Positions 1 to 10,184 are shown, numbered from the stretch's first letter. The stretch is 64,000 bases of DNA from Thalassotalea sp. LPB0316 (GCF_014898095.1 NZ_CP062946.1:186001-250000); one strand, 5' to 3'. The notes: generated by a model not told the origin, from the sequence alone. Made by a program: numbers and translations.

Positions 1-17
1 CTTCGGCTGCTTTTTTT
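1..17 (+). terminator. Right half of a terminator of an upstream gene (partial)
   Basis: The window opens with a loop-like CTTCG, the arm GCTGC and a run of seven T. This looks like the 3' half of an intrinsic terminator whose left arm lies outside the window. In related genomes a pilin gene (pilA) often precedes pilB, so this may end pilA; that part is inference. Confidence 0.5.
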
Positions 18-92
18 GTGTCTAAATATCGTCTAATGACCATTTTTGTGTCACAATAAAATTTAAATCTTTCAAAGATCAATAACTAAAAA

Positions 93-1793
93 ATGAAAGG
101 ACTTCATCAACAATCAAGTTTGCTATCGGCACTTGCTAAGCATCAGCTGGTGTCAGACGAACAACTAGACGAGATCAGCTCTGGTTTTATTAGCCAGAAC
201 AAACCTTTTGTCCGCTATTTAGTCGAAGACAAACACCTCAATGCCAGTAAAGTAGCCAGTATTTTTTCCCAAAGTTTCGGCTACCCTTATATCGATCTAG
301 ATGCCTTTGATACAAGCCTTATACCCGAGGGTATTCGCAACGAAAAGCTGATCCGTAAACACAGCGCATTGCCAATTTACCTGCGCGGTAAAGTATTATT
401 TGTGGCCATGTCGGATCCAACTAACTTAGATGCGTTGGAAGAAATCCAGTTTAATACCGGTTATACCACTGAGCTTATTCTTGCCAATGAAAATAGCTTG
501 TCTACCGCGATAGAGCGGATTTTAGAAGAAGATACTGATGCGCTCGATATTTCTGACATGGATACCGAAGAGCTCGCCGGTATCGATGTCGAAGAAGAGC
601 GCAAAGATGATACCAACGAAGAGGGTAAAGATGATGCCCCAATTGTTGTTTACATCAATAAAATCCTGCTCGATGCCATCAGAAAAGGCGCCTCGGATTT
701 ACACTTTGAGCCCTATGAGAAAGCTTATCGCATTCGCTTTCGTATCGACGGCATTTTAACTGAAATAGCGCGTCCGCCAGTGACCTTATCATCTAGGATG
801 GCAGCGCGTTTGAAAGTTATGTCAAAACTCGATATTGCTGAGCGCCGTGTGCCGCAAGATGGTCGAATCAAACTTGCGTTATCGAAAAAGAAATCAATCG
901 ACTTTCGCGTCAGTACCCTGCCCACCATGTGGGGCGAAAAAATTGTAATGCGTATTCTCGATAGCTCAAGTGCCATGTTAGGCATTGACATGTTAGGCTA
1001 TGAGCCAGAGCAAAAGAAAATCTACATGGACGCATTAGCTCAACCGCAAGGCATGATTCTGGTGACCGGCCCAACGGGTTCTGGTAAAACCGTATCGCTT
1101 TATACGGGTTTAAACATTCTCAATACCGAGCAGCGCAATATATCGACAGCAGAAGATCCCGTTGAAATTAACCTAGAAGGTATCAACCAAGTACAAATCA
1201 ATACCAGAGCTGGGTTAACTTTCCCAAGCGCTTTGCGCTCATTTTTACGTCAAGATCCCGATATTGTCATGGTGGGTGAAATTCGAGATTTAGAAACGGC
1301 GGAAATCGCAATAAAAGCGGCGCAAACAGGTCACTTAGTGTTATCGACACTACACACTAACTCGGCAGCAGAAACGCTTACCCGTTTATTAAATATGGGC
1401 GTGCCCTCGTATAACGTCGCAAGCTCAGTCAGTATTATTATTGCTCAGCGATTAGCGCGACGCCTATGTATGGCTTGTAAAGAGCCTGAGCACGTTCCAG
1501 ATGAAGAGCTGATCAAGCAAGGTTTTACCCATGAACAATTGCCAAACGTAAAGCTATTTAAAGCAGTCGGCTGTGATCAATGTACTGGCGGCTATAAAGG
1601 CCGAGTCGGTATTTACGAAGTGATCAAGATAGGTGAAAAGCTTTCTTCAATTATTATGGAAGGGGGCAATTCACTCGATATTGCCGAGCAATGTCAAAAG
1701 GAAGGTTTCAACAACTTGAGGCAATCAGGCTTAATCAAAGCAATGCAAGGTGTCACTAGCCTGGAAGAAGTCAACCGAGTTACTAGCGGTTAA
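93..1793 (+). CDS. pilB: Type IV pilus assembly ATPase PilB
   Basis: Hexameric cytoplasmic ATPase that powers pilus extension at the inner-membrane platform. The 566-aa protein has an N-terminal MshEN-type domain (about residues 30-145), an acidic linker (150-180) and a GspE/PilB ATPase core. Walker A GPTGSGKT is at 326-333, the Walker B stretch [12 protein letters not shown] at 388-399, and a His-box LSTLHTN near 418-424. Four zinc-type cysteines are C459, C462, C494 and C497, as in PilB/GspE proteins. It is the first gene of pilB-pilC-pilD, all on the plus strand. The type II secretion ATPase GspE is the alternative; the neighbours favour the pilus. Confidence 0.96.
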   Translation: MKGLHQQSSLLSALAKHQLVSDEQLDEISSGFISQNKPFVRYLVEDKHLNASKVASIFSQSFGYPYIDLDAFDTSLIPEGIRNEKLIRKHSALPIYLRGKVLFVAMSDPTNLDALEEIQFNTGYTTELILANENSLSTAIERILEEDTDALDISDMDTEELAGIDVEEERKDDTNEEGKDDAPIVVYINKILLDAIRKGASDLHFEPYEKAYRIRFRIDGILTEIARPPVTLSSRMAARLKVMSKLDIAERRVPQDGRIKLALSKKKSIDFRVSTLPTMWGEKIVMRILDSSSAMLGIDMLGYEPEQKKIYMDALAQPQGMILVTGPTGSGKTVSLYTGLNILNTEQRNISTAEDPVEINLEGINQVQINTRAGLTFPSALRSFLRQDPDIVMVGEIRDLETAEIAIKAAQTGHLVLSTLHTNSAAETLTRLLNMGVPSYNVASSVSIIIAQRLARRLCMACKEPEHVPDEELIKQGFTHEQLPNVKLFKAVGCDQCTGGYKGRVGIYEVIKIGEKLSSIIMEGGNSLDIAEQCQKEGFNNLRQSGLIKAMQGVTSLEEVNRVTSG

Positions 1794-1797
1794 ATTA

Positions 1798-1824
1798 ATA
1801 CCAATTCACTACATTCATTGGTAT
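1798..1824. repeat. Short palindromic repeat with ATACCAAT/ATTGGTAT arms
   Basis: A perfect 8-bp inverted repeat, ATACCAAT (1798-1805) and ATTGGTAT (1817-1824), lies in the pilB-pilC gap. The arms are the same as the outer ends of the 264-bp element at 41113-41376, so this may be a minimal or internally deleted copy. It has no U-tract, so it is a poor terminator. Confidence 0.6.
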
Positions 1825-1861
1825 AACAAGAAATAGAATAGAACATGCATTAGGTATTTAT

Positions 1862-3091
1862 ATGGCTGTTGCTAAATCAAAAAGTGCAAAACCCCTCGAT
1901 GTCTTTCAATGGCAAGGCGTTAACCGCAAGGGCAAAAAAATTAGCGGTGAGCTCTCAGCTGGCAGTATTATGGAGCTCAAAGCCCAACTGCGAAAGCAAG
2001 GTGTCACCCCAGGCCGTATTAAGAAAAAAGCCAAACCTTTGTTTGGTGGCGATAAAAAGCTTACTTCAGCTGATATAACGACGATAACTAGACAAATTGC
2101 AACCATGCTAGGTGCTGGTGTGCCATTGGTACAAACTATCGAGATGATTGGTAAAGGCCATAATAACGGCAATATGCAAAAACTGCTGGGTGATATCGGC
2201 ACTAAATTGCAAGCTGGCTCTCCGTTATCTGAGTGTCTTAGAGAGCACCCAATTCATTTTGATGATTTATATTGCGACTTAGTCCACTCGGGAGAGCAAT
2301 CTGGTGCCTTAGAAACGATTTTTGATCGTATCGCCACCTATAAAGAAAAAGCCGAAGCACTCAAAGCAAAAATTAAGAAAGCATTAACTTACCCTATTGC
2401 CGTTATCGTGATTGCCATTATCGTAACGTCTATTTTACTTATCTTTGTTGTGCCGACCTTTAAAGAGATTTTTGATAGTTTTGGTGCAGAGCTTCCAGCT
2501 TTTACTATGTTAGTAATCAAGATATCAGAAGTAATGCAGTCTACTTGGTATTTGGTACTCGGAGGGCTCTTTGCTTTTAGTTGGGCTTTTAAAAACGCTC
2601 ATCGTAAAAATAAAAACCTGCGTGACACTGTTGATAAAAACATTCTCAAGTTACCTGTAGTTGGCGATATCCTGCACAAGGCCGCCATTGCGCGATATGC
2701 GCGAACATTAGCAACTACCTTTGCTGCTGGCGTCCCTTTAATTGATGCTTTAGAGTCTGCTGCCGGTGCCTCTGGCAATGCGGTATTTCGCGATGCTATT
2801 TTAGATATTCGCTCGGAAGTTTCATCAGGTATGCAGATGAACTTGGCGATGCGCAACAGTAATATCTTCCCTGACATGGTCATTCAAATGGTTGCCATCG
2901 GTGAAGAGTCGGGTGCCGTTGATGATATGCTTGCGAAAGTCGCTACCGTCTATGAGCAAGAGGTTGATAATGCGGTTGACAACCTAACCGCGCTATTAGA
3001 GCCGATGATCATGGCCGTACTCGGTATTGTTATCGGTGGTTTAATCGTTGCTATGTACTTACCTATTTTCCAAATAGGTCAAGTTGTTTAG
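1862..3091 (+). CDS. pilC: Type IV pilus inner-membrane platform protein PilC
   Basis: Polytopic inner-membrane protein that couples the PilB and PilT motors to pilin polymerisation. The 409-aa sequence has the two repeated T2SSF/PilC domains: cytoplasmic helical bundles around 75-175 and 275-375. Hydrophobic spans are visible near 176-200, 220-245 and 378-402, with the typical C-terminal stretch LEPMIMAVLGIVIGGLIVAMYLPIF broken here only for description (LEPMIMAVLG then IVIGGLIVAMY). Length is normal for the family. The gene follows pilB after 68 nt and is followed by a stem-loop. Confidence 0.95.
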   Translation: MAVAKSKSAKPLDVFQWQGVNRKGKKISGELSAGSIMELKAQLRKQGVTPGRIKKKAKPLFGGDKKLTSADITTITRQIATMLGAGVPLVQTIEMIGKGHNNGNMQKLLGDIGTKLQAGSPLSECLREHPIHFDDLYCDLVHSGEQSGALETIFDRIATYKEKAEALKAKIKKALTYPIAVIVIAIIVTSILLIFVVPTFKEIFDSFGAELPAFTMLVIKISEVMQSTWYLVLGGLFAFSWAFKNAHRKNKNLRDTVDKNILKLPVVGDILHKAAIARYARTLATTFAAGVPLIDALESAAGASGNAVFRDAILDIRSEVSSGMQMNLAMRNSNIFPDMVIQMVAIGEESGAVDDMLAKVATVYEQEVDNAVDNLTALLEPMIMAVLGIVIGGLIVAMYLPIFQIGQVV

Positions 3092-3100
3092 ATGATGTCA

Positions 3101-3124
3101 TCCCGCAATCGGTTTATTGCGGGA
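3101..3124 (+). terminator. Stem-loop after pilC
   Basis: Perfect 9-bp stem TCCCGCAAT / ATTGCGGGA with a 6-nt loop, 9 nt after the pilC stop, followed by a weak T-rich stretch (TTTCAATATT). It is a probable terminator or attenuator between pilC and pilD. Confidence 0.6.
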
Positions 3125-3211
3125 TTTCAATATTACCCCTTGCTTGTTAACACTACACTAGCCCATCTTGAATGATGCTATGATAACCCCTGACACCTGA
3201 AGAGTATTTCA

Positions 3212-4099
3212 ATGTTTGCAGACATTTTCGCCCTTTTTGAACAATCACCAAGTTACTTTTACACCACCGTATTTATCTTCTCTCTTATGGTTGGTAGTTT
3301 TTTAAATGTGGTTATTTATCGCTTTCCTAAAATGCTAGAGCGCGAATGGTACCGCGATTGCAGAGAATTCTTAGCTGATGAAGTTAAGGATATACCCGAA
3401 AAGCAATTTGACACACTGACCTTGTCAAAGCCAGCGTCAAGTTGTCCTAAATGTCATCACAAAATTCGCTTCTACGAGAATATTCCTGTTATTAGCTGGC
3501 TGTTGCTCAAAGGTAAATGTAGCCAATGCCAAACTGCAATTTCTGCGCGTTACCCCATCATAGAACTTAGTACGGCAATACTTAGTGTCGCTGTGGCCTG
3601 TTTTTTCGGACCTACGATGACCACCCTTTGGGTTATTTTACTGACGTGGTTTTTGATCTGTTTAACTATGATTGACTTTGACCACATGTTACTGCCGGAT
3701 CAGTTAGTTTATCCGATGCTGTGGCTTGGTTTACTGGTTAATATTAACGGTCAATTTGCTACCTTGTCAGACGCCGTAATTGGTGCTGTAGCTGGCTATA
3801 TGAGCCTTTATTCTGTGTTTTGGTTATTCAAATTATTAACCGGTAAAGAAGGTATGGGACATGGCGATTTCAAACTCGTTGCCATGTTTGGCGCTTGGTT
3901 TGGTTGGCAACTTTTACCCCTTCACATCCTTATGGCCTCTGTCGTTGCAGCAATTGTTGGCATCAGTCTGATTGCCTTTAAACAACACAACCGAGAAAAC
4001 CCGATTCCATTTGGCCCATATCTCGCTGTAGCCGGCTGGATTTGCCTGTTATGGGGTAACGACATTTGGCGATGGTACTTAGGTTATATAATGGCTTAA
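3212..4099 (+). CDS. pilD: Prepilin peptidase/N-methyltransferase PilD
   Basis: Bifunctional inner-membrane aspartyl protease. It cleaves the prepilin leader and methylates the new N-terminal phenylalanine, and usually also serves type II secretion pseudopilins. The 295-aa protein has the N-terminal A24 methyltransferase domain with the zinc tetrad C78, C81, C103 and C106 (CPKC...CSQC). The two catalytic aspartates are D155 in MIDFDHMLLPD and D219 in GMGHGDFKL, with the family's 64-residue spacing. Multiple membrane spans follow. The stem-loop after pilC suggests partly independent expression. Confidence 0.96.
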   Translation: MFADIFALFEQSPSYFYTTVFIFSLMVGSFLNVVIYRFPKMLEREWYRDCREFLADEVKDIPEKQFDTLTLSKPASSCPKCHHKIRFYENIPVISWLLLKGKCSQCQTAISARYPIIELSTAILSVAVACFFGPTMTTLWVILLTWFLICLTMIDFDHMLLPDQLVYPMLWLGLLVNINGQFATLSDAVIGAVAGYMSLYSVFWLFKLLTGKEGMGHGDFKLVAMFGAWFGWQLLPLHILMASVVAAIVGISLIAFKQHNRENPIPFGPYLAVAGWICLLWGNDIWRWYLGYIMA

Positions 4100-4124
4100 C
4101 AGCGCATAATTAGCAGGAAAATGC

Positions 4125-4754
4125 ATGAGTAATAAATACATTGTTGGCTTAACGGGTGGTATAGGTAGCGGTAAAACAACGATCGCCAATCGCTTTATCG
4201 AAAAAGGCATCGATGTTGTCGATGCAGATGAAGTTGCTCGCCAAGTGGTTGAGCCCGGTCGCCCTGCCCTGACAGCTATCGCAAATCACTTTGGTCAAGA
4301 CTTTATTCAAGCAAATGGCAGTTTAAATCGCACTAAGTTGCGGGAAAAAGTATTTGCCGATGAACAAGCTAAACTCTGGCTAAATCAATTACTCCACCCT
4401 GCTATTAGACAAGAGATGCTAGCACAGTTGGCTAATAGTAACAGTGATTATTGCTTATTGGTCGCACCTTTATTATTAGAAAACAAGCTTGAACAATATG
4501 TTGATACCGTATTAGTCATTGATGTTGATGAAGCAACTCAACTGGCAAGAACTGCCAATCGAGATGGTTCATCCGAAAAAACGATAAAAAGTATCATCGC
4601 GAGTCAAATTAGTCGCAAAGACAGGTTGGCGCGTGCCGATCACGTTATAGATAATCAACACACTGACGCTAAAGCCCTTGCTACACAAATTGACAAACTC
4701 GATCACTTATTTACCCAACAAGCCGCAATAAAGCGCGCTAGAGTGTTAAACTAG
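4125..4754 (+). CDS. coaE: Dephospho-CoA kinase
   Basis: Cytoplasmic kinase for the last step of coenzyme A synthesis (dephospho-CoA + ATP to CoA). The 209-aa protein has P-loop GGIGSGKT at residues 11-18, then DADEVARQVVEPG, the family's substrate-binding region, and the lid region with RTANRDG. Length fits CoaE. The start is ATG with an AGGAAA ribosome site 6 nt upstream. The gene order pilD-coaE-zapD-yacG is standard in gammaproteobacteria. Confidence 0.96.
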   Translation: MSNKYIVGLTGGIGSGKTTIANRFIEKGIDVVDADEVARQVVEPGRPALTAIANHFGQDFIQANGSLNRTKLREKVFADEQAKLWLNQLLHPAIRQEMLAQLANSNSDYCLLVAPLLLENKLEQYVDTVLVIDVDEATQLARTANRDGSSEKTIKSIIASQISRKDRLARADHVIDNQHTDAKALATQIDKLDHLFTQQAAIKRARVLN

Positions 4755-4852
4755 CTCGAATTGTTGTTTTGTTTTATTGGGGTAAAATAAACATTAGCGA
4801 TTTTATTCGTTAATGGTTAATATAACTTCAGTCTTTTTATTAACACCTTGTT

Positions 4853-5599
4853 ATGGCACGAATTTTATATGAGCACCCGCTAAATGAGCGGATCAGAAAC
4901 TACCTTAAGCTAGAGCATCTCTTTGGCCAAGTAGAAAGTGCTCAAAAAATTGGCCTACAACAAGGCTATTCCGTTTTATTTACCTCTTTGTTTGCCATTC
5001 TAGATAGCTTAGAGCGCAACGACATTCGTGGTGATTTAATTAAAGACCTAGAAAAACTAGAGCAAAACCTAGTGATTTGGTCGCAGCGAAGTGATGTTGA
5101 CACATCGGCATTAGAAGAAAACTTACGCGCCACTGTCGCACTAGTTAACCAATTGCGCAGTACTAAATTGCCGTGGTGGCAATTAAAAGAAGATAAGTTT
5201 TTATCTGGCGTCAAGCAACGTTTTGCGATCCAAGGGGGTAGTGCAAGCTTCGACTTACCGCAACTGCAATTTTTTCTTCATCAGAGTGCTAGTGTTACCA
5301 ATCATACCATTGAAACCTGGCTTTCAACGTTAACTCAGATCAAAGATGCGATCGCACTTGTGCTCGTTTTTATTAGACAACGCAGTGATTTTGAGTGTAT
5401 AGAAACCGAGAGTGGTTTTTTCCAAGACAGTGGTGAAGGATTATTGCTATTGCGCATTGAAGTTGATGAAGCGGCGCAATATTACCCGACGGTCAGTGGC
5501 AATCGCTTTAGATATTCAATTCGCTTTATGTTGCCATGCGAGCAAAGTGGTCGCCGCTACGCTAATAACGCGACCAAATTTTATTTAGCTAAATGCTAA
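4853..5599 (+). CDS. zapD: Cell division protein ZapD
   Basis: FtsZ-associated protein that crosslinks FtsZ protofilaments at the midcell ring. The 248-aa sequence (E. coli ZapD is 247 aa) carries the family's opening YEHPLNERIRNYLKLEHLF, the helical bundle and the C-terminal beta domain ending in IRFMLPCEQ. It lies between coaE and yacG as in most gammaproteobacteria, convergent with the dcw cluster that encodes FtsZ. Confidence 0.95.
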   Translation: MARILYEHPLNERIRNYLKLEHLFGQVESAQKIGLQQGYSVLFTSLFAILDSLERNDIRGDLIKDLEKLEQNLVIWSQRSDVDTSALEENLRATVALVNQLRSTKLPWWQLKEDKFLSGVKQRFAIQGGSASFDLPQLQFFLHQSASVTNHTIETWLSTLTQIKDAIALVLVFIRQRSDFECIETESGFFQDSGEGLLLLRIEVDEAAQYYPTVSGNRFRYSIRFMLPCEQSGRRYANNATKFYLAKC

Positions 5600-5617
5600 C
5601 CCTAACCTAGCGATTAT

Positions 5618-5645
5618 TTGGCATAACTCCCCAATGCGCTATAAT
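5618..5645 (+). promoter_or_regulatory. Candidate sigma-70 promoter for yacG
   Basis: A -35-like TTGGCA (5618-5623) and a perfect -10 TATAAT (5640-5645), separated by 16 nt, sit 35 nt before the yacG start. This suggests yacG has its own promoter besides read-through from zapD. Confidence 0.5.
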
Positions 5646-5679
5646 CGCAGGATAAATTAATACCAACTAGGAATCCGTA

Positions 5680-5916
5680 ATGGCTTTGATCGTAGACTGC
5701 CCAACCTGTAAAGCCAAAGTTGAATGGCAGACTGACAATGAATATCGTCCTTTTTGCTCAAAGCGCTGCCAACTTATCGACTTAGGCGAATGGGCTGATG
5801 AAAGCAATAAAATTTCCCAACCAATTACGCCTGAAGTGGTAATGAGTGAAGAAATGCTAGATGCATTAGAGGGTGAGTTTTTACAAAATAATAAATTTTT
5901 TGTAGAGCCAGAGTAA
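5680..5916 (+). CDS. yacG: DNA gyrase inhibitor YacG (zinc protein)
   Basis: Small zinc protein that, in E. coli, binds GyrB and inhibits DNA gyrase. The 78-aa sequence has CPTC near the N terminus and CSKRC around residues 26-30, giving the family's Cys4 zinc site, followed by [10 protein letters not shown], the conserved YacG motif. The acidic C-terminal tail is slightly longer than in E. coli. It is the last plus-strand gene before the convergent mutT. Confidence 0.93.
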   Translation: MALIVDCPTCKAKVEWQTDNEYRPFCSKRCQLIDLGEWADESNKISQPITPEVVMSEEMLDALEGEFLQNNKFFVEPE

Positions 5917-6015
5917 GTAATAGTGCTTTAAGGCTGTAACGTGGTATGGCTGTAACGCTTTAACGCAATATCTGTCCATCTACGTCAAGCCTTATCGCTT
6001 TCAAGCCCCTCAGCC

Positions 6016-6402
6016 TTATAGCTTTTCAATCGCTGCCAATATCTCAACATTAGCTTTCGGGAAGTCTAACTCAAGCATTTCTGAGTAACTAAACCATCCC
6101 TGCTCTTGCCCTTCTTGTGCCTGAGGCTCATTGGCGAAGTTATCGACGATAAAGACTTCTAATTTCACCTGTTTATCGCCGTAATCGTGCTCGATGGTGA
6201 CCAACGGAATACAACTCAAGACATCAATAGCAATTTCCTCTTCAAGCTCTCTGTGAAGCGCTTGGTAAACACTTTCTCCTGCTTCGACCTTACCACCAGG
6301 AAACTCCCATTTACCGCCTTGGTGGGTATTAGCAAGCCTTCTGGTTAGAAAGTAACTTTCACCGCTCTTGATAACACCAACGGCGACATGAACTAATGAC
6401 AT
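6016..6402 (-). CDS. mutT: 8-oxo-dGTP diphosphatase MutT
   Basis: Nudix hydrolase that removes 8-oxo-dGTP from the nucleotide pool and so prevents A:T to C:G mutations. The Nudix box G-x5-E-x7-RELEEEI spans about residues 37-57 of the 128-aa product. The open frame extends to a TTG at 6414, but that codon overlaps the SD sequence GGAG. The ATG at 6402, 6 nt after GGAG, is the better start and gives the normal family length. The gene lies directly downstream of the secA terminator, as secA-mutT does in E. coli. Confidence 0.92.
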   Translation of the reverse strand: MSLVHVAVGVIKSGESYFLTRRLANTHQGGKWEFPGGKVEAGESVYQALHRELEEEIAIDVLSCIPLVTIEHDYGDKQVKLEVFIVDNFANEPQAQEGQEQGWFSYSEMLELDFPKANVEILAAIEKL

Positions 6403-6414
6403 AATATACTCCAA

Positions 6415-6450
6415 ACAAAAAAGGGGTCAGAGTCAATCGACTCTGACCCC
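6415..6450 (-). terminator. Strong terminator of secA (12-bp perfect hairpin)
   Basis: A perfect 12-bp stem, GGGGTCAGAGTC (6423-6434) with GACTCTGACCCC (6439-6450), has a 4-nt loop. On the minus strand it is followed by TTTTTTGTTT. It lies 18 nt after the secA stop and ends just before the mutT SD. The GGGGTCAGAGTC palindrome resembles mobile REP-type repeats. Confidence 0.85.
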
Positions 6451-6468
6451 AGCTGTTTAGCTTAACCT

Positions 6469-9168
6469 TTAGGTTAACTTACCGTGACACTGCTTGTACT
6501 TTTTACCAGAGCCACACGGACAAGGATCGTTTCGACCAACTCGTGGTTGACGTTGCTGAACGGTAGCTTGTTCAGCTTGTTGGTGGTTGTATTCTTTCGG
6601 TGTCTCTTCCGCTTTGCGATGCTGCTCTTCAACAGCTTCAACATCAGATTCTTCCCTAATTTGCACTTTCGATAGAATACCAACGACATCGTACTTAAGG
6701 TTTTCTAGCATTTCTGAGAATAAATCAAACGATTCACGCTTGTACTCTTGCTTAGGGTTCTTTTGTGCGTAACCACGTAAATGGATACCTTGACGCAAGT
6801 GATCCATCGCCGCTAAGTGCTCTTTCCAATGAGAGTCTAAGCTTTGTAACATCACTGCTTTTTCAAACTGACGTAAGACATCAGCACCAACAGCTTTTTC
6901 TTTCTCAGCGTATTGTTCGTCGGCAATTTGGATAATCTTTTCACGCAGGGTTTCCTCGTGAAGTTTCTTATCTTCTTCTAGCCACTTACCAATCGGTAAA
7001 TCGAGTGCTAGTTCACCTTTTAATCGTTCTTCTAAGCCTGGTACGTCCCACATTTCCTCGAGTGATTGAGGTGGAATATGTTGGCTAATAATGCCGTCTA
7101 ATACGTCATGGCGAATCGACTCAATAACATCTTGGATTGATTCTTCATCCATTAAGCCATTGCGTTGCTCGTAAATAACTTTACGTTGATCGTTTGATAC
7201 ATCATCAAATTCAAGTAATTGTTTACGAATATCAAAGTTACGGCCTTCTACTTTGCGCTGCGCATTTTCGATAGAGCGAGTCACCCAAGGGTGCTCAATA
7301 GCTTCGCCGCGCTCCATACCTAATTTACGCATCATATTGGCGATACGCTCAGAGGCAAATATACGCATTAAGCCATCTTCCATCGATAAATAGAAACGCG
7401 TTGAACCCGGGTCACCTTGACGACCAGAACGACCACGTAACTGATTATCGATGCGACGTGACTCGTGACGTTCAGTCGCAACAATGTGCAAACCACCTAG
7501 CTCAAGTACTTTATCGTGTTGCTCTTGCCATTCAGCCTTCACTTTTTCAATTTGCTCTGGTGTTGGGTTTTGTAACTTATCGATCATCGCGTCTAAGTTA
7601 CCGCCTAACACGATATCGGTACCACGGCCGGCCATGTTAGTCGCTATAGTTACGGCACCTACTTTACCTGCGTCGGCAACAATTTCAGCTTCTTGGGCGT
7701 GGAATTTAGCGTTAAGTACTTTGTGCTTAATTTTCGCTTTCTTTAAGAAACTCGATAAGAATTCAGAGGTTTCAATACTAATCGTACCGACAAGCACCGG
7801 TTGTCCGCGTTCTACACAGTCTTTGATATCTTCTAAAATCGCTTCGAATTTTTCTTCTTGTGTTAAGTAGATTAAGTCGGCGCGATCATCGCGAATCATC
7901 GGCTTGTTGGTTGGGATAATAACGGTTTCTAAGCCATAAATATGGTTAAATTCGAACGCTTCGGTATCAGCTGTACCTGTCATCCCCGCTAACTTATCGT
8001 AAATGCGGAAGAAGTTTTGGAAGGTAATTGACGCTAATGTTTGATTTTCATTTTGAATGTTTACACCTTCTTTTGCTTCAACGGCTTGGTGTAAACCTTC
8101 TGACCAACGGCGACCTTCCATTGTACGACCGGTGTGTTCGTCAACAATAACGATTTCATTATCTTTAACAATGTAATCAACGTCTTTAGTAAATAGTTTG
8201 TGGGCGCGCAACGCCGCCATTACGTGATGTAAAATTGAAATATTCGAGGCAGCGTAAAGCGATTCGCCTTCTTGGATCAAACCAAGCTTTTGCATCATTT
8301 CCTCAACGCGTACTTGGCCGCGCTCAGTTAAGTATACTTGTTTTGACTTTTCATCAACGGTGAAATCACCTTCAACGAAGTCTTCCGACTGACCCGTTTC
8401 TTCGTCTTTGTCTTCTTCACTTTGTTGCTCAAGTTCAGGGACAATCGCATTGATTTTTCGGTATAGCTCAGAGCTATCTTCTGCAGCACCAGAGATAATT
8501 AATGGTGTACGTGCTTCATCGATTAAGATTGAGTCAACCTCATCGACAATCGCAAAATTAAGTGGTCTTTGAACGCGCTCGCTCGGTGAGAATGCCATGT
8601 TATCGCGCAAGTAATCGAAACCAAACTCATTGTTGGTACCATAAGTAATATCAGCTTGATAAGCCGCTTGCTTTTCCTGGCCCATCATACCGGGAATATT
8701 ACAACCAACGGTCAAACCTAAGAATTCAAATAACGGACGTGACCAATCAGCGTCACGCTTAGCAAGGTAGTCATTTACGGTAACAACATGGACACCTTTG
8801 CCTGATAAAGCATTTAGGTAGGCTGGTAGTGTCGCGGTTAATGTTTTACCTTCACCAGTGCGCATCTCTGCGATTTTGCCTTGGTTAAGTACCATACCAC
8901 CAATCATTTGCACGTCGAAGTGGCGCATACCGAATACGCGCTTACTCGCTTCGCGAACGACAGCAAAAGCTTCCGGCAAAATAGCCTCTAAACTTTCGCC
9001 ATTTTTTACTCGCTCTTGGAACTCAGCAGTTTTAGCTTTTAACTCCTCATCACTGAGTGCTTCAAACTCAGGCTCTAGCGCATTTATTTTTTTTACTTCT
9101 TTACGCATTTGTTTGATAAGTCGGTCATTACGACTACCAAAAATTTTTGTTGCTAACTTTAAAAACAT
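6469..9168 (-). CDS. secA: Preprotein translocase ATPase SecA
   Basis: Motor ATPase that drives unfolded preproteins through SecYEG. The 899-aa protein has Walker A GEGKT at 105-109, the DEVD box at 209-212, the preprotein crosslinking domain, the second nucleotide-binding domain with [15 protein letters not shown], and the helical scaffold. The C-terminal zinc motif uses C883, C885, C894 and H895 and serves SecB and phospholipid binding. Length is normal. It lies downstream of lpxC and the M23 gene, with its own leader after a terminator. No SecM arrest peptide is recognisable upstream. Confidence 0.98.
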   Translation of the reverse strand: MFLKLATKIFGSRNDRLIKQMRKEVKKINALEPEFEALSDEELKAKTAEFQERVKNGESLEAILPEAFAVVREASKRVFGMRHFDVQMIGGMVLNQGKIAEMRTGEGKTLTATLPAYLNALSGKGVHVVTVNDYLAKRDADWSRPLFEFLGLTVGCNIPGMMGQEKQAAYQADITYGTNNEFGFDYLRDNMAFSPSERVQRPLNFAIVDEVDSILIDEARTPLIISGAAEDSSELYRKINAIVPELEQQSEEDKDEETGQSEDFVEGDFTVDEKSKQVYLTERGQVRVEEMMQKLGLIQEGESLYAASNISILHHVMAALRAHKLFTKDVDYIVKDNEIVIVDEHTGRTMEGRRWSEGLHQAVEAKEGVNIQNENQTLASITFQNFFRIYDKLAGMTGTADTEAFEFNHIYGLETVIIPTNKPMIRDDRADLIYLTQEEKFEAILEDIKDCVERGQPVLVGTISIETSEFLSSFLKKAKIKHKVLNAKFHAQEAEIVADAGKVGAVTIATNMAGRGTDIVLGGNLDAMIDKLQNPTPEQIEKVKAEWQEQHDKVLELGGLHIVATERHESRRIDNQLRGRSGRQGDPGSTRFYLSMEDGLMRIFASERIANMMRKLGMERGEAIEHPWVTRSIENAQRKVEGRNFDIRKQLLEFDDVSNDQRKVIYEQRNGLMDEESIQDVIESIRHDVLDGIISQHIPPQSLEEMWDVPGLEERLKGELALDLPIGKWLEEDKKLHEETLREKIIQIADEQYAEKEKAVGADVLRQFEKAVMLQSLDSHWKEHLAAMDHLRQGIHLRGYAQKNPKQEYKRESFDLFSEMLENLKYDVVGILSKVQIREESDVEAVEEQHRKAEETPKEYNHQQAEQATVQQRQPRVGRNDPCPCGSGKKYKQCHGKLT

Positions 9169-9231
9169 CTTGTCAAACCATGTTGTGAAGAGGAATCTCT
9201 ACAATTTGCCTTCATTAAAATGAAAATTAAA

Positions 9232-9258
9232 AATAAAAATGATCGGTAAAAACCGATC
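9232..9258 (-). terminator. Terminator of the M23 peptidase gene
   Basis: A 7-bp stem GATCGGT (9241-9247) / ACCGATC (9252-9258), followed on the minus strand by ATTTTTATTTTTAATTTT. It lies between the M23 gene and secA, so secA probably has its own promoter in the following 70 nt. Confidence 0.75.
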
Positions 9259-9281
9259 ACATAATTTCGTCTATGTAATCG

Positions 9282-10184
9282 CTATTTAGCTTTGCGATAT
9301 ACGTATTTTATTGGGTTTATCTGCTTATTATTTCGCAAGATTTCATAATGTACGTGAGGCCCTGTTGAGCGCCCTGTACTCCCCATTTTCGCGATAACAT
9401 CGCCTTTATTAACGACATCACCGACCGCTACTAGCAGCGTTTTGTTATGGCCGTAACGGGTTTTCATACCATTACCGTGGTTAATTTCGATTAAATTGCC
9501 ATAGCCATATCGCTCACCTGACCAACTTACCACGCCTGAAGCAGTAGCAATTACCGGTGCGCCTTCTTTCCCCGCAAAGTCAATGCCCTTGTGGTGCGCA
9601 GGCATGCCGGTAAATGGATCTTTTCTCGTACCGAAATACGATGATAGCCAACCTTTTTTAATTGGACGGCCCGATAAATAACTCGTACTAGTTATATGGT
9701 GACCCAATGTTAAAGATTCAAGCATTTTAAGTTGTTTTTCTTCATGATCAAGCTCAGTTTGCAACTCGGTTAACTCACCGAGTAATTGAGCAAGTGATTT
9801 ACCTTCGGCGAGCGAGGCGAGTAAAGGACCACCGCTTGGAGGTGGCGTTTGAAAATTAAACTCTTCTTCGGGAATATTGTTTTCGTCGGCAAGGCGATCG
9901 CCTAACGCATTTAAACGAAGTACCTGACTTTGTAATTCAGCTAACTTCATTGTCAAAGCCGTAATTTGAGCTTGATCTTCACTACTAAGCGCAACTGGCT
10001 CACCTACCTGTTCGGCCAACACTGGAAGTACGGCGTCTTTTGGCTCGTCATTAGAAGTGATAACTAAATGCAGGACACTGCCGGAAATAAGGGCAAAAGC
10101 CATCAACGCAGATAACCAATGCAATTTATTTAACTTAACGTTAAATCTTACGTTTTTTCCACGATATAGTAGTGTTAAACTCAT
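9282..10184 (-). CDS. Membrane-anchored M23 (LytM-type) peptidoglycan endopeptidase
   Basis: Predicted periplasmic murein endopeptidase tethered by one N-terminal membrane segment (about residues 24-44). A coiled-coil stalk follows (about 70-160), then a LytM/peptidase M23 domain (about 175-300). Zinc-site residues are visible: H198-xxx-D202 in HHKGIDFAG and H277-x-H279 in GPHVHYE, so it looks catalytically active, unlike EnvC or NlpD. It sits between lpxC and secA, where several Alteromonadales and pseudomonads carry such a gene. A role in wall remodelling during division is likely from context. The exact substrate is not known. Confidence 0.88.
   Translation of the reverse strand: MSLTLLYRGKNVRFNVKLNKLHWLSALMAFALISGSVLHLVITSNDEPKDAVLPVLAEQVGEPVALSSEDQAQITALTMKLAELQSQVLRLNALGDRLADENNIPEEEFNFQTPPPSGGPLLASLAEGKSLAQLLGELTELQTELDHEEKQLKMLESLTLGHHITSTSYLSGRPIKKGWLSSYFGTRKDPFTGMPAHHKGIDFAGKEGAPVIATASGVVSWSGERYGYGNLIEINHGNGMKTRYGHNKTLLVAVGDVVNKGDVIAKMGSTGRSTGPHVHYEILRNNKQINPIKYVYRKAK

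Noticed and set aside
7484..7870. Plus-strand frame of 128 codons opposite secA
   Set aside because: Shadow of secA: low-complexity Ser/Leu-rich translation with no start signal. The same applies to the other long antisense frames in the dcw cluster (for example 11971-12360 and 12511-12846 opposite ftsZ).
9169..9240. A SecM-like arrest peptide upstream of secA
   Set aside because: The leader has no open frame with an arrest motif; the preceding gene is an M23 peptidase with its own terminator.
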